A stretch of 64,000 bases of DNA, taken from Neorhodopirellula lusitana. GTDB lineage: Bacteria > Planctomycetota > Planctomycetia > Pirellulales > Pirellulaceae. The stretch lies in assembly GCF_900182915.1 (NCBI RefSeq), contig NZ_FXUG01000007.1, forward strand, positions 62,001 through 126,000. Reading direction: 5' to 3'. Both the position numbers and the translations under genes were made by a program. This document shows, in pieces, positions 1 to 7,011 of the stretch; positions within the stretch are counted from its first letter, which is position 1; each line of letters begins with the position of its first letter. The notes beneath the pieces are model-generated. The model had not been told where the DNA came from and searched no databases. It was given only the letters and a program-made list of their open reading frames with translations.

Positions 1-2427
1 GTCGAGACCGGCGGCAGTAACATCCAGTTCGCGATCGAGCCCGACACCGGCCGCATGATCGTGATCGAGATGAATCCTCGCGTTAGCCGCTCGAGTGCCC
101 TGGCCAGTAAAGCGACTGGGTTCCCGATCGCCAAGATCGCAGCCAAGCTCGCCGTGGGTTACCGCTTGTGGGAGCTTCCCAACGACATCACCCAAAAGAC
201 AAAAGCCTGCTTCGAACCGACGATCGATTACGTCGTCACCAAGATGCCTCGCTTCGCGTTCGAGAAATTTCCCGAAGCCGACGCGACCCTGACCACGCAA
301 ATGAAAAGCGTGGGCGAAACGATGGCAATCGGACGCACGTTCCAAGAATCATTCCAAAAGGCGATGCGTGGCCTGGAAGTCGGCGCGTTTGGATTCGGTA
401 GCGATCCCAAGGACAAGTGGGGCACCGAAGACCAACCGGATCGCGACGAGATCCGTGCCAAGCTAAGCATCCCGGGCAGCGAGCGAGTGTTCTACATTCG
501 CTATGCCATGAAAGGCGGCATGTCCGTCAAGGAAATTCACGACCTGACTCACATCGATGTCTGGTTCCTGGAACACCTGATGCACCTGATCGAGATCGAA
601 AACGAGATCCGCGAAATCGGCAATCTTGCTGACATCCCGACCGAAATGATGCTCGACATCAAACGTCGTGGATTCTCCGATCGTCAACTCGCCACGATGA
701 CGTCAACGACGGAACTGAAGGTTCGTGCCCACCGCAAGTCGCTGGGCATCGCTCCCGTCTTCAAGAGTGTCGACACCTGTGCGGCGGAGTTCGAAGCGTT
801 CACGCCGTACTTCTACAGCACCTATGAAATGGAGACCGAAGTACCGGTCAAGGGCGACAAGAAACGCATCATGATCTTGGGCGGCGGTCCCAACCGAATC
901 GGCCAAGGAATCGAGTTCGATTACTGTTGCTGCCACGCATCGTTTGCCCTGCAAGAGATGGGCATCGAAAGCGTGATGGTCAACTCGAACCCCGAGACCG
1001 TCTCGACTGACTATGACACTTCGGACCTGTTGTTCTTCGAGCCACTGACGATCGAAGATGTGCTGAACATTTGCGATGCGATCCAGCCCGACGGAATCAT
1101 TGTTCAGTTCGGCGGTCAAACGCCACTGAACTTGGCCCGTGGTTTGGAACAGGCTGGCGTGCCGATCATCGGTACCAGTGTCGATACGATCGACACCGCC
1201 GAAGATCGCGAGTTGTTCCAAAGCCTGATCAACGAACTCGGTTTGCGTCAGCCACCATCGGGCATCGCCCGCAACATGGAAGAGGCTCGTGCGGAAGCGA
1301 AACGCATCGGCTATCCCGCCCTGGTTCGTCCCAGCTTCGTGTTGGGCGGCCGAGCGATGGAAATCTGCTACGACCGAACCCAGTTTGATCGATACGTTGC
1401 CGAAGCGTTCATCGTCGCGGACGGCCAACCTGTCTTGATCGACCGCTTCTTGGAAGACGCCACCGAAGTGGACGTCGATGCGATCTCCGATGGCACCGAC
1501 TGCGTCATCATGGGCGTGATGGAACACATCGAAGAAGCCGGTGTGCACTCTGGCGACTCAGCGTGCTGCATCCCTTCATTCAGCCTAACGCAGCCTGTCC
1601 TGGCGGAAATTCGAGACGCCACCCGCAAGCTGGCTGCTCGACTGAACGTGATCGGTTTGATGAACATTCAGTTCGCCGTCAAGGTGGAACCGGGTGGGCC
1701 TCAGGTCTACATCCTGGAAGTCAATCCACGAGCCAGCCGAACGGTTCCGTTTGTCGCCAAGGCCACCGGAGTTCCCGTTGCCGGGCTTGCCACCAAAGTC
1801 ATGGCCGGAATGACGTTGAAGGAACTCGGCATCACGACGGAGCCGATTCCTCGTCACGTTTCGATCAAAGAAAGCGTGTTCCCATTCCGCAAGTTCGCCG
1901 GCGTTGACATTGTGCTGGGTCCAGAAATGCGAAGCACCGGGGAAGTCATGGGCATCAGCGAAATCTTCTCAATGGCGTTCGCGAAAAGCCAGCTCGCCGC
2001 TGGCACCGTGCTACCGGAATCAGGCAAGATTTTCATCTCGCTTTCAGCCCGTCACAAGGATCAAGTCGTCGAACTGGGCCGCTCGCTAGCCGACCTCGGA
2101 TTTGAGTTGCTTGCCACCGAAGGCACCGCCGCTCGCCTTGCCGAAGAAGGCATCGCGGTGACTCGAGTGAAGAAGATCGCCGAGGGACATCCCAACCTGA
2201 TCGACTATCTCAAGAACGATGACGTGCAGTTGATTCTCAACACGCCATCGGGCAAGGGTGCTCGGACGGACGAAGGCAAGATCCGAGCCGCGGGTGTGCA
2301 GCACGGTGTGCCCTGCATCACGACACTGGCTGCCGCTGAAGCCGCCGTGCGAGCGATGCACGCGGTCCGTGAGACACCGATGGACGTGTTGTCGCTACAG
2401 CACCGCTACGCTGCGAGTGCAGAGTAA
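1..2427 (+). CDS. carB: Carbamoyl-phosphate synthase large subunit, 5'-truncated by the window edge
   Basis: Makes carbamoyl phosphate from bicarbonate, ATP and glutamine-derived ammonia for pyrimidine and arginine synthesis, together with the small subunit CarA, which is not in view. The frame is open from base 1, so the ATG at 55 is internal; about 808 residues are present of the roughly 1070 usual for the family. Visible in order are the end of the first ATP-grasp half (EMNPRVSRSSALASKATG), the helical oligomerisation domain, the second synthetase half beginning at the glycine-rich GGGPNRIGQGIEFDY segment, its ATP-grasp repeat (LEVNPRASRTVPFVAKATG), and a C-terminal MGS-like allosteric domain over about the last 130 residues. 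The twofold internal duplication and absence of stops make the call secure. Confidence 0.97.
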   Translation, partial: VETGGSNIQFAIEPDTGRMIVIEMNPRVSRSSALASKATGFPIAKIAAKLAVGYRLWELPNDITQKTKACFEPTIDYVVTKMPRFAFEKFPEADATLTTQMKSVGETMAIGRTFQESFQKAMRGLEVGAFGFGSDPKDKWGTEDQPDRDEIRAKLSIPGSERVFYIRYAMKGGMSVKEIHDLTHIDVWFLEHLMHLIEIENEIREIGNLADIPTEMMLDIKRRGFSDRQLATMTSTTELKVRAHRKSLGIAPVFKSVDTCAAEFEAFTPYFYSTYEMETEVPVKGDKKRIMILGGGPNRIGQGIEFDYCCCHASFALQEMGIESVMVNSNPETVSTDYDTSDLLFFEPLTIEDVLNICDAIQPDGIIVQFGGQTPLNLARGLEQAGVPIIGTSVDTIDTAEDRELFQSLINELGLRQPPSGIARNMEEARAEAKRIGYPALVRPSFVLGGRAMEICYDRTQFDRYVAEAFIVADGQPVLIDRFLEDATEVDVDAISDGTDCVIMGVMEHIEEAGVHSGDSACCIPSFSLTQPVLAEIRDATRKLAARLNVIGLMNIQFAVKVEPGGPQVYILEVNPRASRTVPFVAKATGVPVAGLATKVMAGMTLKELGITTEPIPRHVSIKESVFPFRKFAGVDIVLGPEMRSTGEVMGISEIFSMAFAKSQLAAGTVLPESGKIFISLSARHKDQVVELGRSLADLGFELLATEGTAARLAEEGIAVTRVKKIAEGHPNLIDYLKNDDVQLILNTPSGKGARTDEGKIRAAGVQHGVPCITTLAAAEAAVRAMHAVRETPMDVLSLQHRYAASAE

Positions 2428-2536
2428 CGGAAACCAGATTGAAGGACAGTCGATTCGGATTTGCGACAACTGGCTTGTCAGCGACAAAGTCAAGCGGTGT
2501 GGATCCGCCGTCTGTCCCCAGGGGTTTCAGTATCGA

Positions 2537-2562
2537 GGTCCGCCGAGTGGAATCGGCGGACC
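2537..2562. repeat. Perfect 10-bp hairpin downstream of carB
   Basis: GGTCCGCCGA and its exact reverse complement flank a 6-nt loop, 110 bp after the carB stop. There is no T-tract on either side, so it is not a canonical intrinsic terminator; it could be a 3' end stabiliser or a processing signal. Confidence 0.45.
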
Positions 2563-3301
2563 CACGAAGCGATGCCGACTCGAACACCTTGGATCGATTG
2601 GGGCCACAATGATCGTGCATTCCCGGCGGTTCCCTCTTCGGGTGCACTGCACTCACGCCGCGATCGTGCCACGCCACTGACGCGAGCCATGCCGGCCTTC
2701 TTCTTTCGCCCAAAGAGATTTCACTTGGGCACTCGATTTTGCTCTCCGACGTCCAATTTCTTGACGCGTTCAATCGTGTTGCCCGACCTATCGTATTGAC
2801 GAACCACGCGAATCCTCGCGTGGCCAGAATGCGAACCCTCTTCTTCGCTAACCACTTCACCGATGCGGCATTGTTTGCGATTGGGTGAACAGTCATCGCT
2901 GCGGTTCAACGTTCGCCATCCCCATTTATGGGCGGCGTCGTTTCAGACCAGCATTCGCCGTCGCCGAAACCACCCGACGGGCCGTGGACGGACGCGACTG
3001 ACAGCATTCACGCGCCGCCGCTGCCTACCGGCCACGATCGATTCCAGCAGTCTCCGCAAACAAGACCTTCGGATCCATTGCCTCACATACTCATGCCTGA
3101 TTGAGCCACAGCAGCAGCACAAGCTGAGCCCTCTTTTCCAAGAAAGCCCAGCACCCTGCGAAATGCCCCGATCGTCCGCGACCGCATGTTTCCGCCTATC
3201 GAAGCCAGAAGAACCCGGAAGGCAAAACAAACAGCAACCAATCCAACGACCGCTCAATCCTTGCGTCCCCCAACAAAAACACCAAGAATAAAGCCTTTCC
3301 A

Positions 3302-3333
3302 GACAGCCTCTGCGTTTATCGCAACAGGCTGTC
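3302..3333. repeat. Hairpin immediately left of the cassette array
   Basis: GACAGCCT at 3302-3309 pairs with AGGCTGTC at 3326-3333, and an inner GCG/CGC pair closes a 5-nt loop. It sits directly before the first cassette boundary. It may be a terminator for leftward or rightward transcription, or a relic of a site at the end of the array. Confidence 0.4.
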
Positions 3334-3364
3334 GCCTATAAACATGTTGTAAGGCCTACTCGTG

Positions 3365-3370
3365 TATAAT
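3365..3370 (+). promoter_or_regulatory. Possible -10 element for the first toxin-antitoxin cassette
   Basis: A perfect TATAAT lies only 6 bp before the ATG at 3377. No good -35 is present at 17 bp; a weak TTGTAA is 12 bp upstream. If functional, transcription would begin at or near the ATG, giving a leaderless antitoxin mRNA. The position at the head of the array would also suit a cassette promoter. Confidence 0.35.
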
Positions 3371-3376
3371 CAGGAC

Positions 3377-3583
3377 ATGAATACTCCAGACCTTAGTGGC
3401 TTGCCCGTCACCGAAAAACTCAGGATCGTTACTCAGTTGTGGAACGACATTGCGTCCTCGCCTGATGCGATCACTGTACCGCCAGAAGTTATTTGCGAGG
3501 CATCCAGACGCTCGGCTGAGCTTGATGCCGACCCGTCGTTAGCAATCGACGATGACGAACTCTGGCGACGTGTTGATGGCTAA
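3377..3583 (+). CDS. Antitoxin of a type II TA pair (addiction-module, CHP02574/Unstab_antitox-like)
   Basis: A 68-residue acidic protein. It has the family pattern: a leading helix with EKLRIVTQLWNDIASSP, then a middle Ser/Arg-rich stretch with LDADPSLAID, and an acidic end finishing DELWRRVDG. Such proteins neutralise a ParE/RelE toxin by wrapping it and are rapidly degraded when free. An upstream in-frame GTG at 3362 exists, but the ATG at 3377 fits the family length. It overlaps the toxin gene start by 8 bp (3576-3583), indicating translational coupling. It is the first gene of the first cassette. Confidence 0.8.
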   Translation: MNTPDLSGLPVTEKLRIVTQLWNDIASSPDAITVPPEVICEASRRSAELDADPSLAIDDDELWRRVDG

Positions 3584-3875
3584 AGTACGCCGATACCATC
3601 CGCTGGTTGCCGACGACTTGTCGGCAGCAACTGCCTATTACGATGAAATCTCAGCCGATCTTGGTAATCGGTTCCGGTCTTCGGTTCGCGCAAGTTTACA
3701 AGACGTGGCGCATCGCCCAGAGTCGTTTGGACGCCTTGAAAACGAAATGCGGGCCGCGACTCTTGATCGCTTTCCGTATGTCATGATTTACGAGAGCCGC
3801 GACAATCACGTCGCGATTCTTGGCGTGTATCACGCCGCTTCGGAACAGAACGGCTGGTTTGACCGTTCACTCTAA
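3576..3875 (+). CDS. ParE/RelE-family toxin
   Basis: A 99-residue basic protein of the plasmid stabilisation (ParE-like) toxin fold. Visible features are HPLVADDLSAATAYYDE, a helix typical of the N-terminus, the LGNRF..SVRASLQDVAHRPESFGRL hairpin-strand region, and a C-terminal strand pair RFPYVMIYESRDNHVAILGVYHA. ParE members poison gyrase and RelE members cleave mRNA; the sequence alone does not decide which. The ATG at 3576 lies within the antitoxin's last codons; a longer reading from 3552 would run inside the antitoxin and is less likely. The first attC site starts 11 bp after the stop. Confidence 0.85.
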   Translation: MAKVRRYHPLVADDLSAATAYYDEISADLGNRFRSSVRASLQDVAHRPESFGRLENEMRAATLDRFPYVMIYESRDNHVAILGVYHAASEQNGWFDRSL

Positions 3876-3885
3876 TGCTCCGGTC

Positions 3886-4093
3886 GCACAACATGGTTTT
3901 CACCCAAGTCCACGGCTTCGTCGTTGGAGCATCGCTTGGTTTGCCATTTCATTCGCTTCGGTGACGCGTGCTGGTTTGCCACGCCGTGGACACCGCATCT
4001 TTGGCAACGCGGCTTTCCTTTGGTAATCTGTTTTGTGTTACGACGCTTTTTGACTTCGGAGAGATGCGGTGTCGTAAAAACCTTCCGTTAGAC
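3886..4093 (+). repeat. attC site 1 (208 bp, long form)
   Basis: Left core GCACAAC (3886-3892) continues into ATGGTTTTCACCC; the right end GCGGTGTCGTAAAAACCTTCC leads into core GTTAGAC (4087-4093). The inner region is longer than in sites 2, 3 and 5 and shares a motif around GTTGGAG...TTGGTTTGCC with sites 4 and 6. Confidence 0.8.
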
Positions 4094-4097
4094 GACC

Positions 4098-4382
4098 TTA
4101 GAGTTTCGTGATGTTGCGATCACCTGGCATGACTCGCAGGATTTCCACCGTGTCGCCTTGCTTCCGGTGGAAGATCACGTAACGCCCGACAAAGCTGCAC
4201 CGCACATCGCTTCCAAATTGCGATCGCAATTCACCAATCTCTGGTTGCGACGCTAGAAGCAAACATTTGGCTTCAATCTTCTCGACCCAAGTTACAGCTG
4301 CGCCAGGTTTGTCTCGCGCGATGTATTTCAGGATGTCAACCAGATCTTGACGTGCAGCAGTAGAATAGAAAGGCTTCTTCAT
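4098..4382 (-). CDS. ParE-family toxin, inverted within its cassette
   Basis: A 94-residue type II toxin. N-terminal FYSTAARQDLVDILKYIARD is the typical ParE helix, followed by the AVTWVEKIEAKCLLLASQPEIGELR helix and strands ending SFVGRYVIFHRKQGDTVEILRVMPGDRN. ParE toxins inhibit DNA gyrase. It lies downstream of its antitoxin with an ATGA overlap (4379-4382). The pair reads against the direction of the attC sites, so it must have its own promoter and cannot rely on an array promoter. The stop codon is 5 bp from the cassette boundary. Confidence 0.88.
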   Translation of the reverse strand: MKKPFYSTAARQDLVDILKYIARDKPGAAVTWVEKIEAKCLLLASQPEIGELRSQFGSDVRCSFVGRYVIFHRKQGDTVEILRVMPGDRNITKL

Positions 4383-4615
4383 CCGTTAGCTGCTTCCGCC
4401 GCCATCGCTTTCAATTGCGCGAACACTGTGTCATGATCGTGCAACTCTCCGTTGTCAGCTTGGTTAATTCCGACCTGAACTGCTTCCTTCAGCTTTTCAT
4501 TGGATACCAACAGTCGTATCCCTTCGGATACGGCCTCTTGAGCCGAACCAAACCGGCCGGTGTTGACCAACGACTCAATGGCCGACCGTTGATCTTGTGG
4601 TAATTGAATGTCCAT
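4379..4615 (-). CDS. ParD-like ribbon-helix-helix antitoxin
   Basis: A 78-residue protein starting MDIQLPQDQRSAIESLV, with a ribbon-helix-helix N-terminus and the GRFGSAQEAVSEGIRLL helix that defines ParD/CopG antitoxins; the C-terminal half is acidic and would bind the toxin. I take the ATG at 4615 rather than the GTG at 4624 because a GGAG motif lies 8 bases upstream of the ATG. ParD proteins usually bind their own promoter, here in 4616-4655, next to the attC site. Its last codon overlaps the toxin start. Confidence 0.85.
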   Translation of the reverse strand: MDIQLPQDQRSAIESLVNTGRFGSAQEAVSEGIRLLVSNEKLKEAVQVGINQADNGELHDHDTVFAQLKAMAAEAANG

Positions 4616-4655
4616 TTTGCTCACTCCGATGAATGCTTGTAAAGTGACGCCGGTC

Positions 4656-4794
4656 GTCTAACATGGTTTTTACGCAAAGGCCCTTCGGGCACACCTTCGA
4701 TGTGGTACTGGCCTCGTTCTCATTATACAATGAAAATTGATTCAATCCACCTTCGCTTCGGTTCCGGCGGTGTCGTAAAAACCTTCCGTTGGGC
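4656..4794 (+). repeat. attC site 2 (139 bp)
   Basis: Left core GTCTAAC (4656-4662) then ATGGTTTTTACGC; right end GCGGTGTCGTAAAAACCTTCC and core GTTGGGC (4788-4794). GGTCGTCTAAC at 4652 is the exact complement of the cassette start GTTAGACGACC at 4087. Confidence 0.88.
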
Positions 4795-4818
4795 GGCACC
4801 GCTCGAAAGGCTACCGCA

Positions 4819-5016
4819 ATGTCACTTCAAGAACTTGAAAACACAATCGCCAAGCTACCGCCAGATGAACTCGCGAAATTCCGTGAGTGGTTTCTGGATT
4901 TTGATTCCGCGCAGTTTGACAAACGCATCGAAACCGATGCACGAGATGGGCGATTAGACTTGCTTGCTGATGCGGCGCTCAGAGATCACGCGACTGGCAA
5001 ATCGACGCCACTATGA
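4819..5016 (+). CDS. Antitoxin-like protein of a RelE-type pair
   Basis: A 65-residue protein with an N-terminal coiled segment LQELENTIAKLPPDELAKF, then REWFLDFD and an acidic tail with ETDARDGRLDLLADAAL. This matches small antitoxin-like proteins found before RelE/ParE toxins in many bacteria. The ATG at 4819 is preferred; a reading from 4789 would begin inside the attC core. The stop overlaps the next start as ATGA at 5013-5016, so the two are translated together. The partner gene and cassette location support the role more than the sequence itself. Confidence 0.72.
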   Translation: MSLQELENTIAKLPPDELAKFREWFLDFDSAQFDKRIETDARDGRLDLLADAALRDHATGKSTPL

Positions 5017-5270
5017 ATCATTTTGCAGGCCCTGCCTTCTGGGAGTGCTACAAGAAACTTCCAGACGCCATTCGTGCGTTGGCCGACAAGAATTTCGCAC
5101 TGCTGAAGGATAACCCAAATCACCCCTCGCTCCACTTCAAGAAGGTCGGCCGCTATCGGTCTGCTCTCGTTGGGCGAGACTTCCGTGCGTTCGCCGTGGA
5201 GACCGACGATGGCCTGCTATGGTTTTGGATTGGAAATCACGCCGAATACGATCGCTTGATTGGCGCGTAG
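5013..5270 (+). CDS. RelE/ParE-superfamily toxin
   Basis: An 85-residue protein with the compact RelE fold: FWECYKKLPDAIRALADKNFALLKDNPNHPSLHFKK, then short strands GRYRSALVGRDFRAFAVE and the aromatic ending LLWFWIGNHAEYDRLI. Members of this subgroup are small predicted mRNA-targeting or growth-inhibiting toxins paired with the type of antitoxin found directly upstream. The gene fills the rest of its cassette, ending 5 bp before the attC left core at 5276. Confidence 0.8.
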   Translation: MNHFAGPAFWECYKKLPDAIRALADKNFALLKDNPNHPSLHFKKVGRYRSALVGRDFRAFAVETDDGLLWFWIGNHAEYDRLIGA

Positions 5271-5275
5271 GTGCC

Positions 5276-5412
5276 GCCCAACATGGTTTTTACGCTAGGC
5301 CTTCGGCACACCTTCCGCGTTTGGCGACGCGGGCCGGCCTTGGTACAATTTCTCGTAGTTCAGGCATCGTTCGATTCGTTTAGGGCGGTGACGTAAAACC
5401 CTTGTGTTGTGC
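5276..5412 (+). repeat. attC site 3 (137 bp)
   Basis: Left core GCCCAAC (5276-5282) then ATGGTTTTTACGC; right end GCGGTGACGTAAAACCCTTGT and core GTTGTGC (5406-5412). GGTGCCGCCCAAC before it is the exact complement of its cassette start GTTGGGCGGCACC at 4788. Confidence 0.88.
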
Positions 5413-5424
5413 GGCCTACCCTAA

Positions 5425-5751
5425 ATGCCCGATTCCACTGCATCCGAGATTGCGGCGATGCCTTGGTGCGATGCGACGTTTCTTGGCTTTCACTGGCAGA
5501 AAGATCGCGAGACTCCGACGCTAATATTACACCTCTCATCCAACCAACAGCCTGAGTTTATGCTTGCGTGCGTCTGGGCTTGCCGACTCACGGTCGAACT
5601 CGAATATGGCCGTTCGGTCGGGCCGCTCTTGACGTTCGATCCTAAATTCACGTCACTGCAAGGAAATCGCTGGTCAGTTCATGTTGATCTGCCGCCGCAG
5701 GGCTACCTTAAATTGGAATGCAACGATTTGCGTTTGGTTCCGGTCACCTAA
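5425..5751 (+). CDS. Hypothetical cassette protein, 108 aa
   Basis: I do not recognise a family. The protein is soluble, with no signal peptide or membrane segment. It has an aromatic N-terminal half (WCDATFLGFHWQKD), a stretch of alternating hydrophobic residues suggesting beta strands (TLILHLSSNQQPEFMLACVW), and a C-terminal strand region ending YLKLECNDLRLVPVT. It starts 12 bp after a cassette boundary, and its TAA stop (5749-5751) lies within the next attC core, the arrangement expected of an integron cassette gene. The calm codon pattern and position support a real gene; the function is unknown. Confidence 0.6.
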   Translation: MPDSTASEIAAMPWCDATFLGFHWQKDRETPTLILHLSSNQQPEFMLACVWACRLTVELEYGRSVGPLLTFDPKFTSLQGNRWSVHVDLPPQGYLKLECNDLRLVPVT

Positions 5752-5875
5752 CGTGGTTTTTACGCAAAGTCTCGCCTGTCGTTGTTGGAGAGTTCTTCGG
5801 TGGGCAAAGATTCGTCGCTTCGGTCACGATCCCTCTGGTGCAAGCCCGCGATCGCCTTCGCTGTTGGAACTCCTA
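5746..5875 (+). repeat. attC site 4, left half only
   Basis: Left core ACCTAAC (5746-5752) then GTGGTTTTTACGC, followed by a block like that in sites 1 and 6 (TTGGAGAGTTCTTCGGTGGGCAAAG split by small differences). No matching right end is present before the next sequence, so this site looks truncated by deletion or recombination. Confidence 0.5.
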
Positions 5876-5876
5876 C

Positions 5877-6047
5877 AAGCGTCGAAATACAAACATCGCC
5901 GACACAACTGAGTACCGCATCAACGATCTTGCTCGCGGCCTCGCCTCAACGTTTGAACGTGGTGGCTGGCCGATGGTTGGTCCGCTGATTTCCGATTACA
6001 CATGGCTGGCCGAACGAATAACGCCAGTCCTTGCCGGCGACAACTGA
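5877..6047 (+). pseudogene. Possible C-terminal gene remnant in a damaged cassette
   Basis: An open frame continues out of the half attC site and stops at 6047. The stretch RINDLARGLASTFERGGW...LISDYTWLAERITPVLAG looks protein-like and amphipathic, but there is no start codon of its own; the frame only opens through the attC sequence. I read it as the tail of a cassette gene whose front was lost along with the right half of attC site 4. No family recognised. Confidence 0.3.
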
Positions 6048-6074
6048 CGGGGACAGTGTTGGCGATTCAACTTC

Positions 6075-6212
6075 GCGCAAGATAGTTTTTACGCTAGTCG
6101 CTCCGCAATCAATTTCGCTCTTTGGCAACGGACGTTCGCATTGGTGCAATTGTTCGTACTTCAGACTCGCTCGCCTGATTCACGGCGGTGACGCAAAAAC
6201 CTTCCGTTGGGC
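6075..6212 (+). repeat. attC site 5 (138 bp, left core degenerate)
   Basis: The left end reads GCGCAAGATAGTTTTTACGC, two changes from the consensus AAC-ATGG junction; the right end GCGGTGACGCAAAAACCTTCC and core GTTGGGC (6206-6212) are intact. Confidence 0.75.
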
Positions 6213-6388
6213 GTCTCAGGCCGTTCGATTTGGGTCGCCGTGCTGCTGGGTATGTGATTCGTGTCGATTCGTGAGATTCGTGGCGTTCTGTGTTTGGCCA
6301 CGAATTTCACGAATCTGCACGAATGTTTCGCGGTCGTCTGTTTATCTGCCGCAATGGATGCGTTTTCGCTAGCCCAGAGACGCCCAAC
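6206..6388 (+). other. ORF-less integron cassette
   Basis: The cassette start GTTGGGCGTCTC at 6206 and its exact complement GAGACGCCCAAC at 6377-6388 bound 170 bp with no credible reading frame. Its only feature is a long hairpin at 6257-6324. Such cassettes in other integrons can carry promoters or small RNAs; which applies here is not evident. Confidence 0.7.
6257..6324. repeat. 27-bp imperfect inverted repeat built of ATTCGTG units
   Basis: Left arm 6257-6283 holds three ATTCGTG units; right arm 6298-6324 holds their complements (CACGAAT) in matching order, with about three mismatches and a 14-nt loop. Similar ATTCGTG-rich palindromes recur in diverse environmental genomes, so it may be a mobile REP-like hairpin. 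Confidence 0.75.
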
Positions 6389-6580
6389 ATGGTTTTCCTG
6401 CTAGCTACAGCTTCGTCATTGGAGAATCATTCGTTGGGCAAAGTCAATTAGTTCGTTCACGTGTTCACCGCAGCCAGCCCGCGTTCACCTTGGCTCTTTG
6501 GCAACGGGCGTTCGCGTTGGTACAATCTCTCGCTACTCTGAGTCACACGCTTCGTTCAGGGCGGTGAAAGAAGAACTAAA
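6382..6580 (+). repeat. attC site 6 (right end degenerate)
   Basis: Left core GCCCAAC (6382-6388), then ATGGTTTTCCTGC; the body aligns with sites 1 and 4. The right end GGGCGGTGAAAGAAGAACT corresponds to the usual GGCGGTGACGTAAAAACC but the final GTTRRRY core is lost, so the site is probably no longer recombinogenic. The exact right edge is approximate. Confidence 0.6.
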
Positions 6581-6600
6581 CATGAGCGGCCCCTATTCCA

Positions 6601-7011
6601 ATGCGTCGCGACGAGTTTTCCGACCACCAACTTCTCGCTCTCTGGGCTGCTGACTGCGCTGAACACATCCTCGACGTGTTCTCGATAGCCGAACCTGACG
6701 ATCCTCGCCCTGCCGTGGCAATTGCGGCTGCACGTGATTGGGTTCGCGGTGACCTTCGCATGACTGACGCCCGAACAGCGGCCTTCGCCGCTCACGCGGC
6801 AGCGAGGGAGACAACGAACGCCTCCGCAAAATTGGTTGCGAGGGCGGCCGGACATGCTGCGGCCACGGCCCATGTCGCGGATCACGCCAAGCATGCAGCC
6901 GCTTATGTACTCAAAGCCGTAGATGACGTGGACGCTGAACGGAAATGGCAACGCCAATTGCTTCCTCCTCACCTCCAATCTCAACTTTTCAACGCAGCCC
7001 GGGTCCGCTAA
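6601..7011 (+). CDS. Imm-5-like putative immunity protein
   Basis: A 136-residue all-alpha protein. It shows the pattern of the putative immunity family: LLALWAADCAEHILDVF near the N-terminus, DDPRPAVAIAAARDWVRGD, then Ala/His-rich helices with AARAAGHAAATAHVADHAKHAAAYVLKA. In other bacteria these proteins are predicted to protect against polymorphic or contact-dependent toxins. No toxin gene is adjacent, so here it would be an orphan protector carried as cassette cargo. Its TAA stop lies in the following attC core (7006-7012). The preceding ATG at 6582 is out of frame, which leaves 6601 as start. Confidence 0.75.
   Translation: MRRDEFSDHQLLALWAADCAEHILDVFSIAEPDDPRPAVAIAAARDWVRGDLRMTDARTAAFAAHAAARETTNASAKLVARAAGHAAATAHVADHAKHAAAYVLKAVDDVDAERKWQRQLLPPHLQSQLFNAARVR

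Larger units (their letters stand above)
2428..3340. other. Intergenic region between carB and the cassette array
   Basis: About 900 bp with no convincing gene. Open frames exist on both strands, but their translations are rich in Arg, Ser and Pro, overlap each other and match no family I recognise. It holds two hairpins listed separately. This is where an integron integrase and attI site would be expected, left of the first cassette; no tyrosine-recombinase motif is seen. Confidence 0.6.

Noticed and set aside
703-1548. 281-aa minus-strand frame opposite carB
   Set aside because: Shadow of the strongly conserved carB frame; no independent motif.
2461-3291. Several small frames between carB and the array as a possible lost integrase
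   Set aside because: None shows tyrosine-recombinase residues (Arg..His-x-x-Arg..Tyr); the translations are low-complexity.
6257-6324. ATTCGTG repeats as a CRISPR array
   Set aside because: The 7-bp units are arranged as one inverted repeat without spacers, and no cas genes are present.
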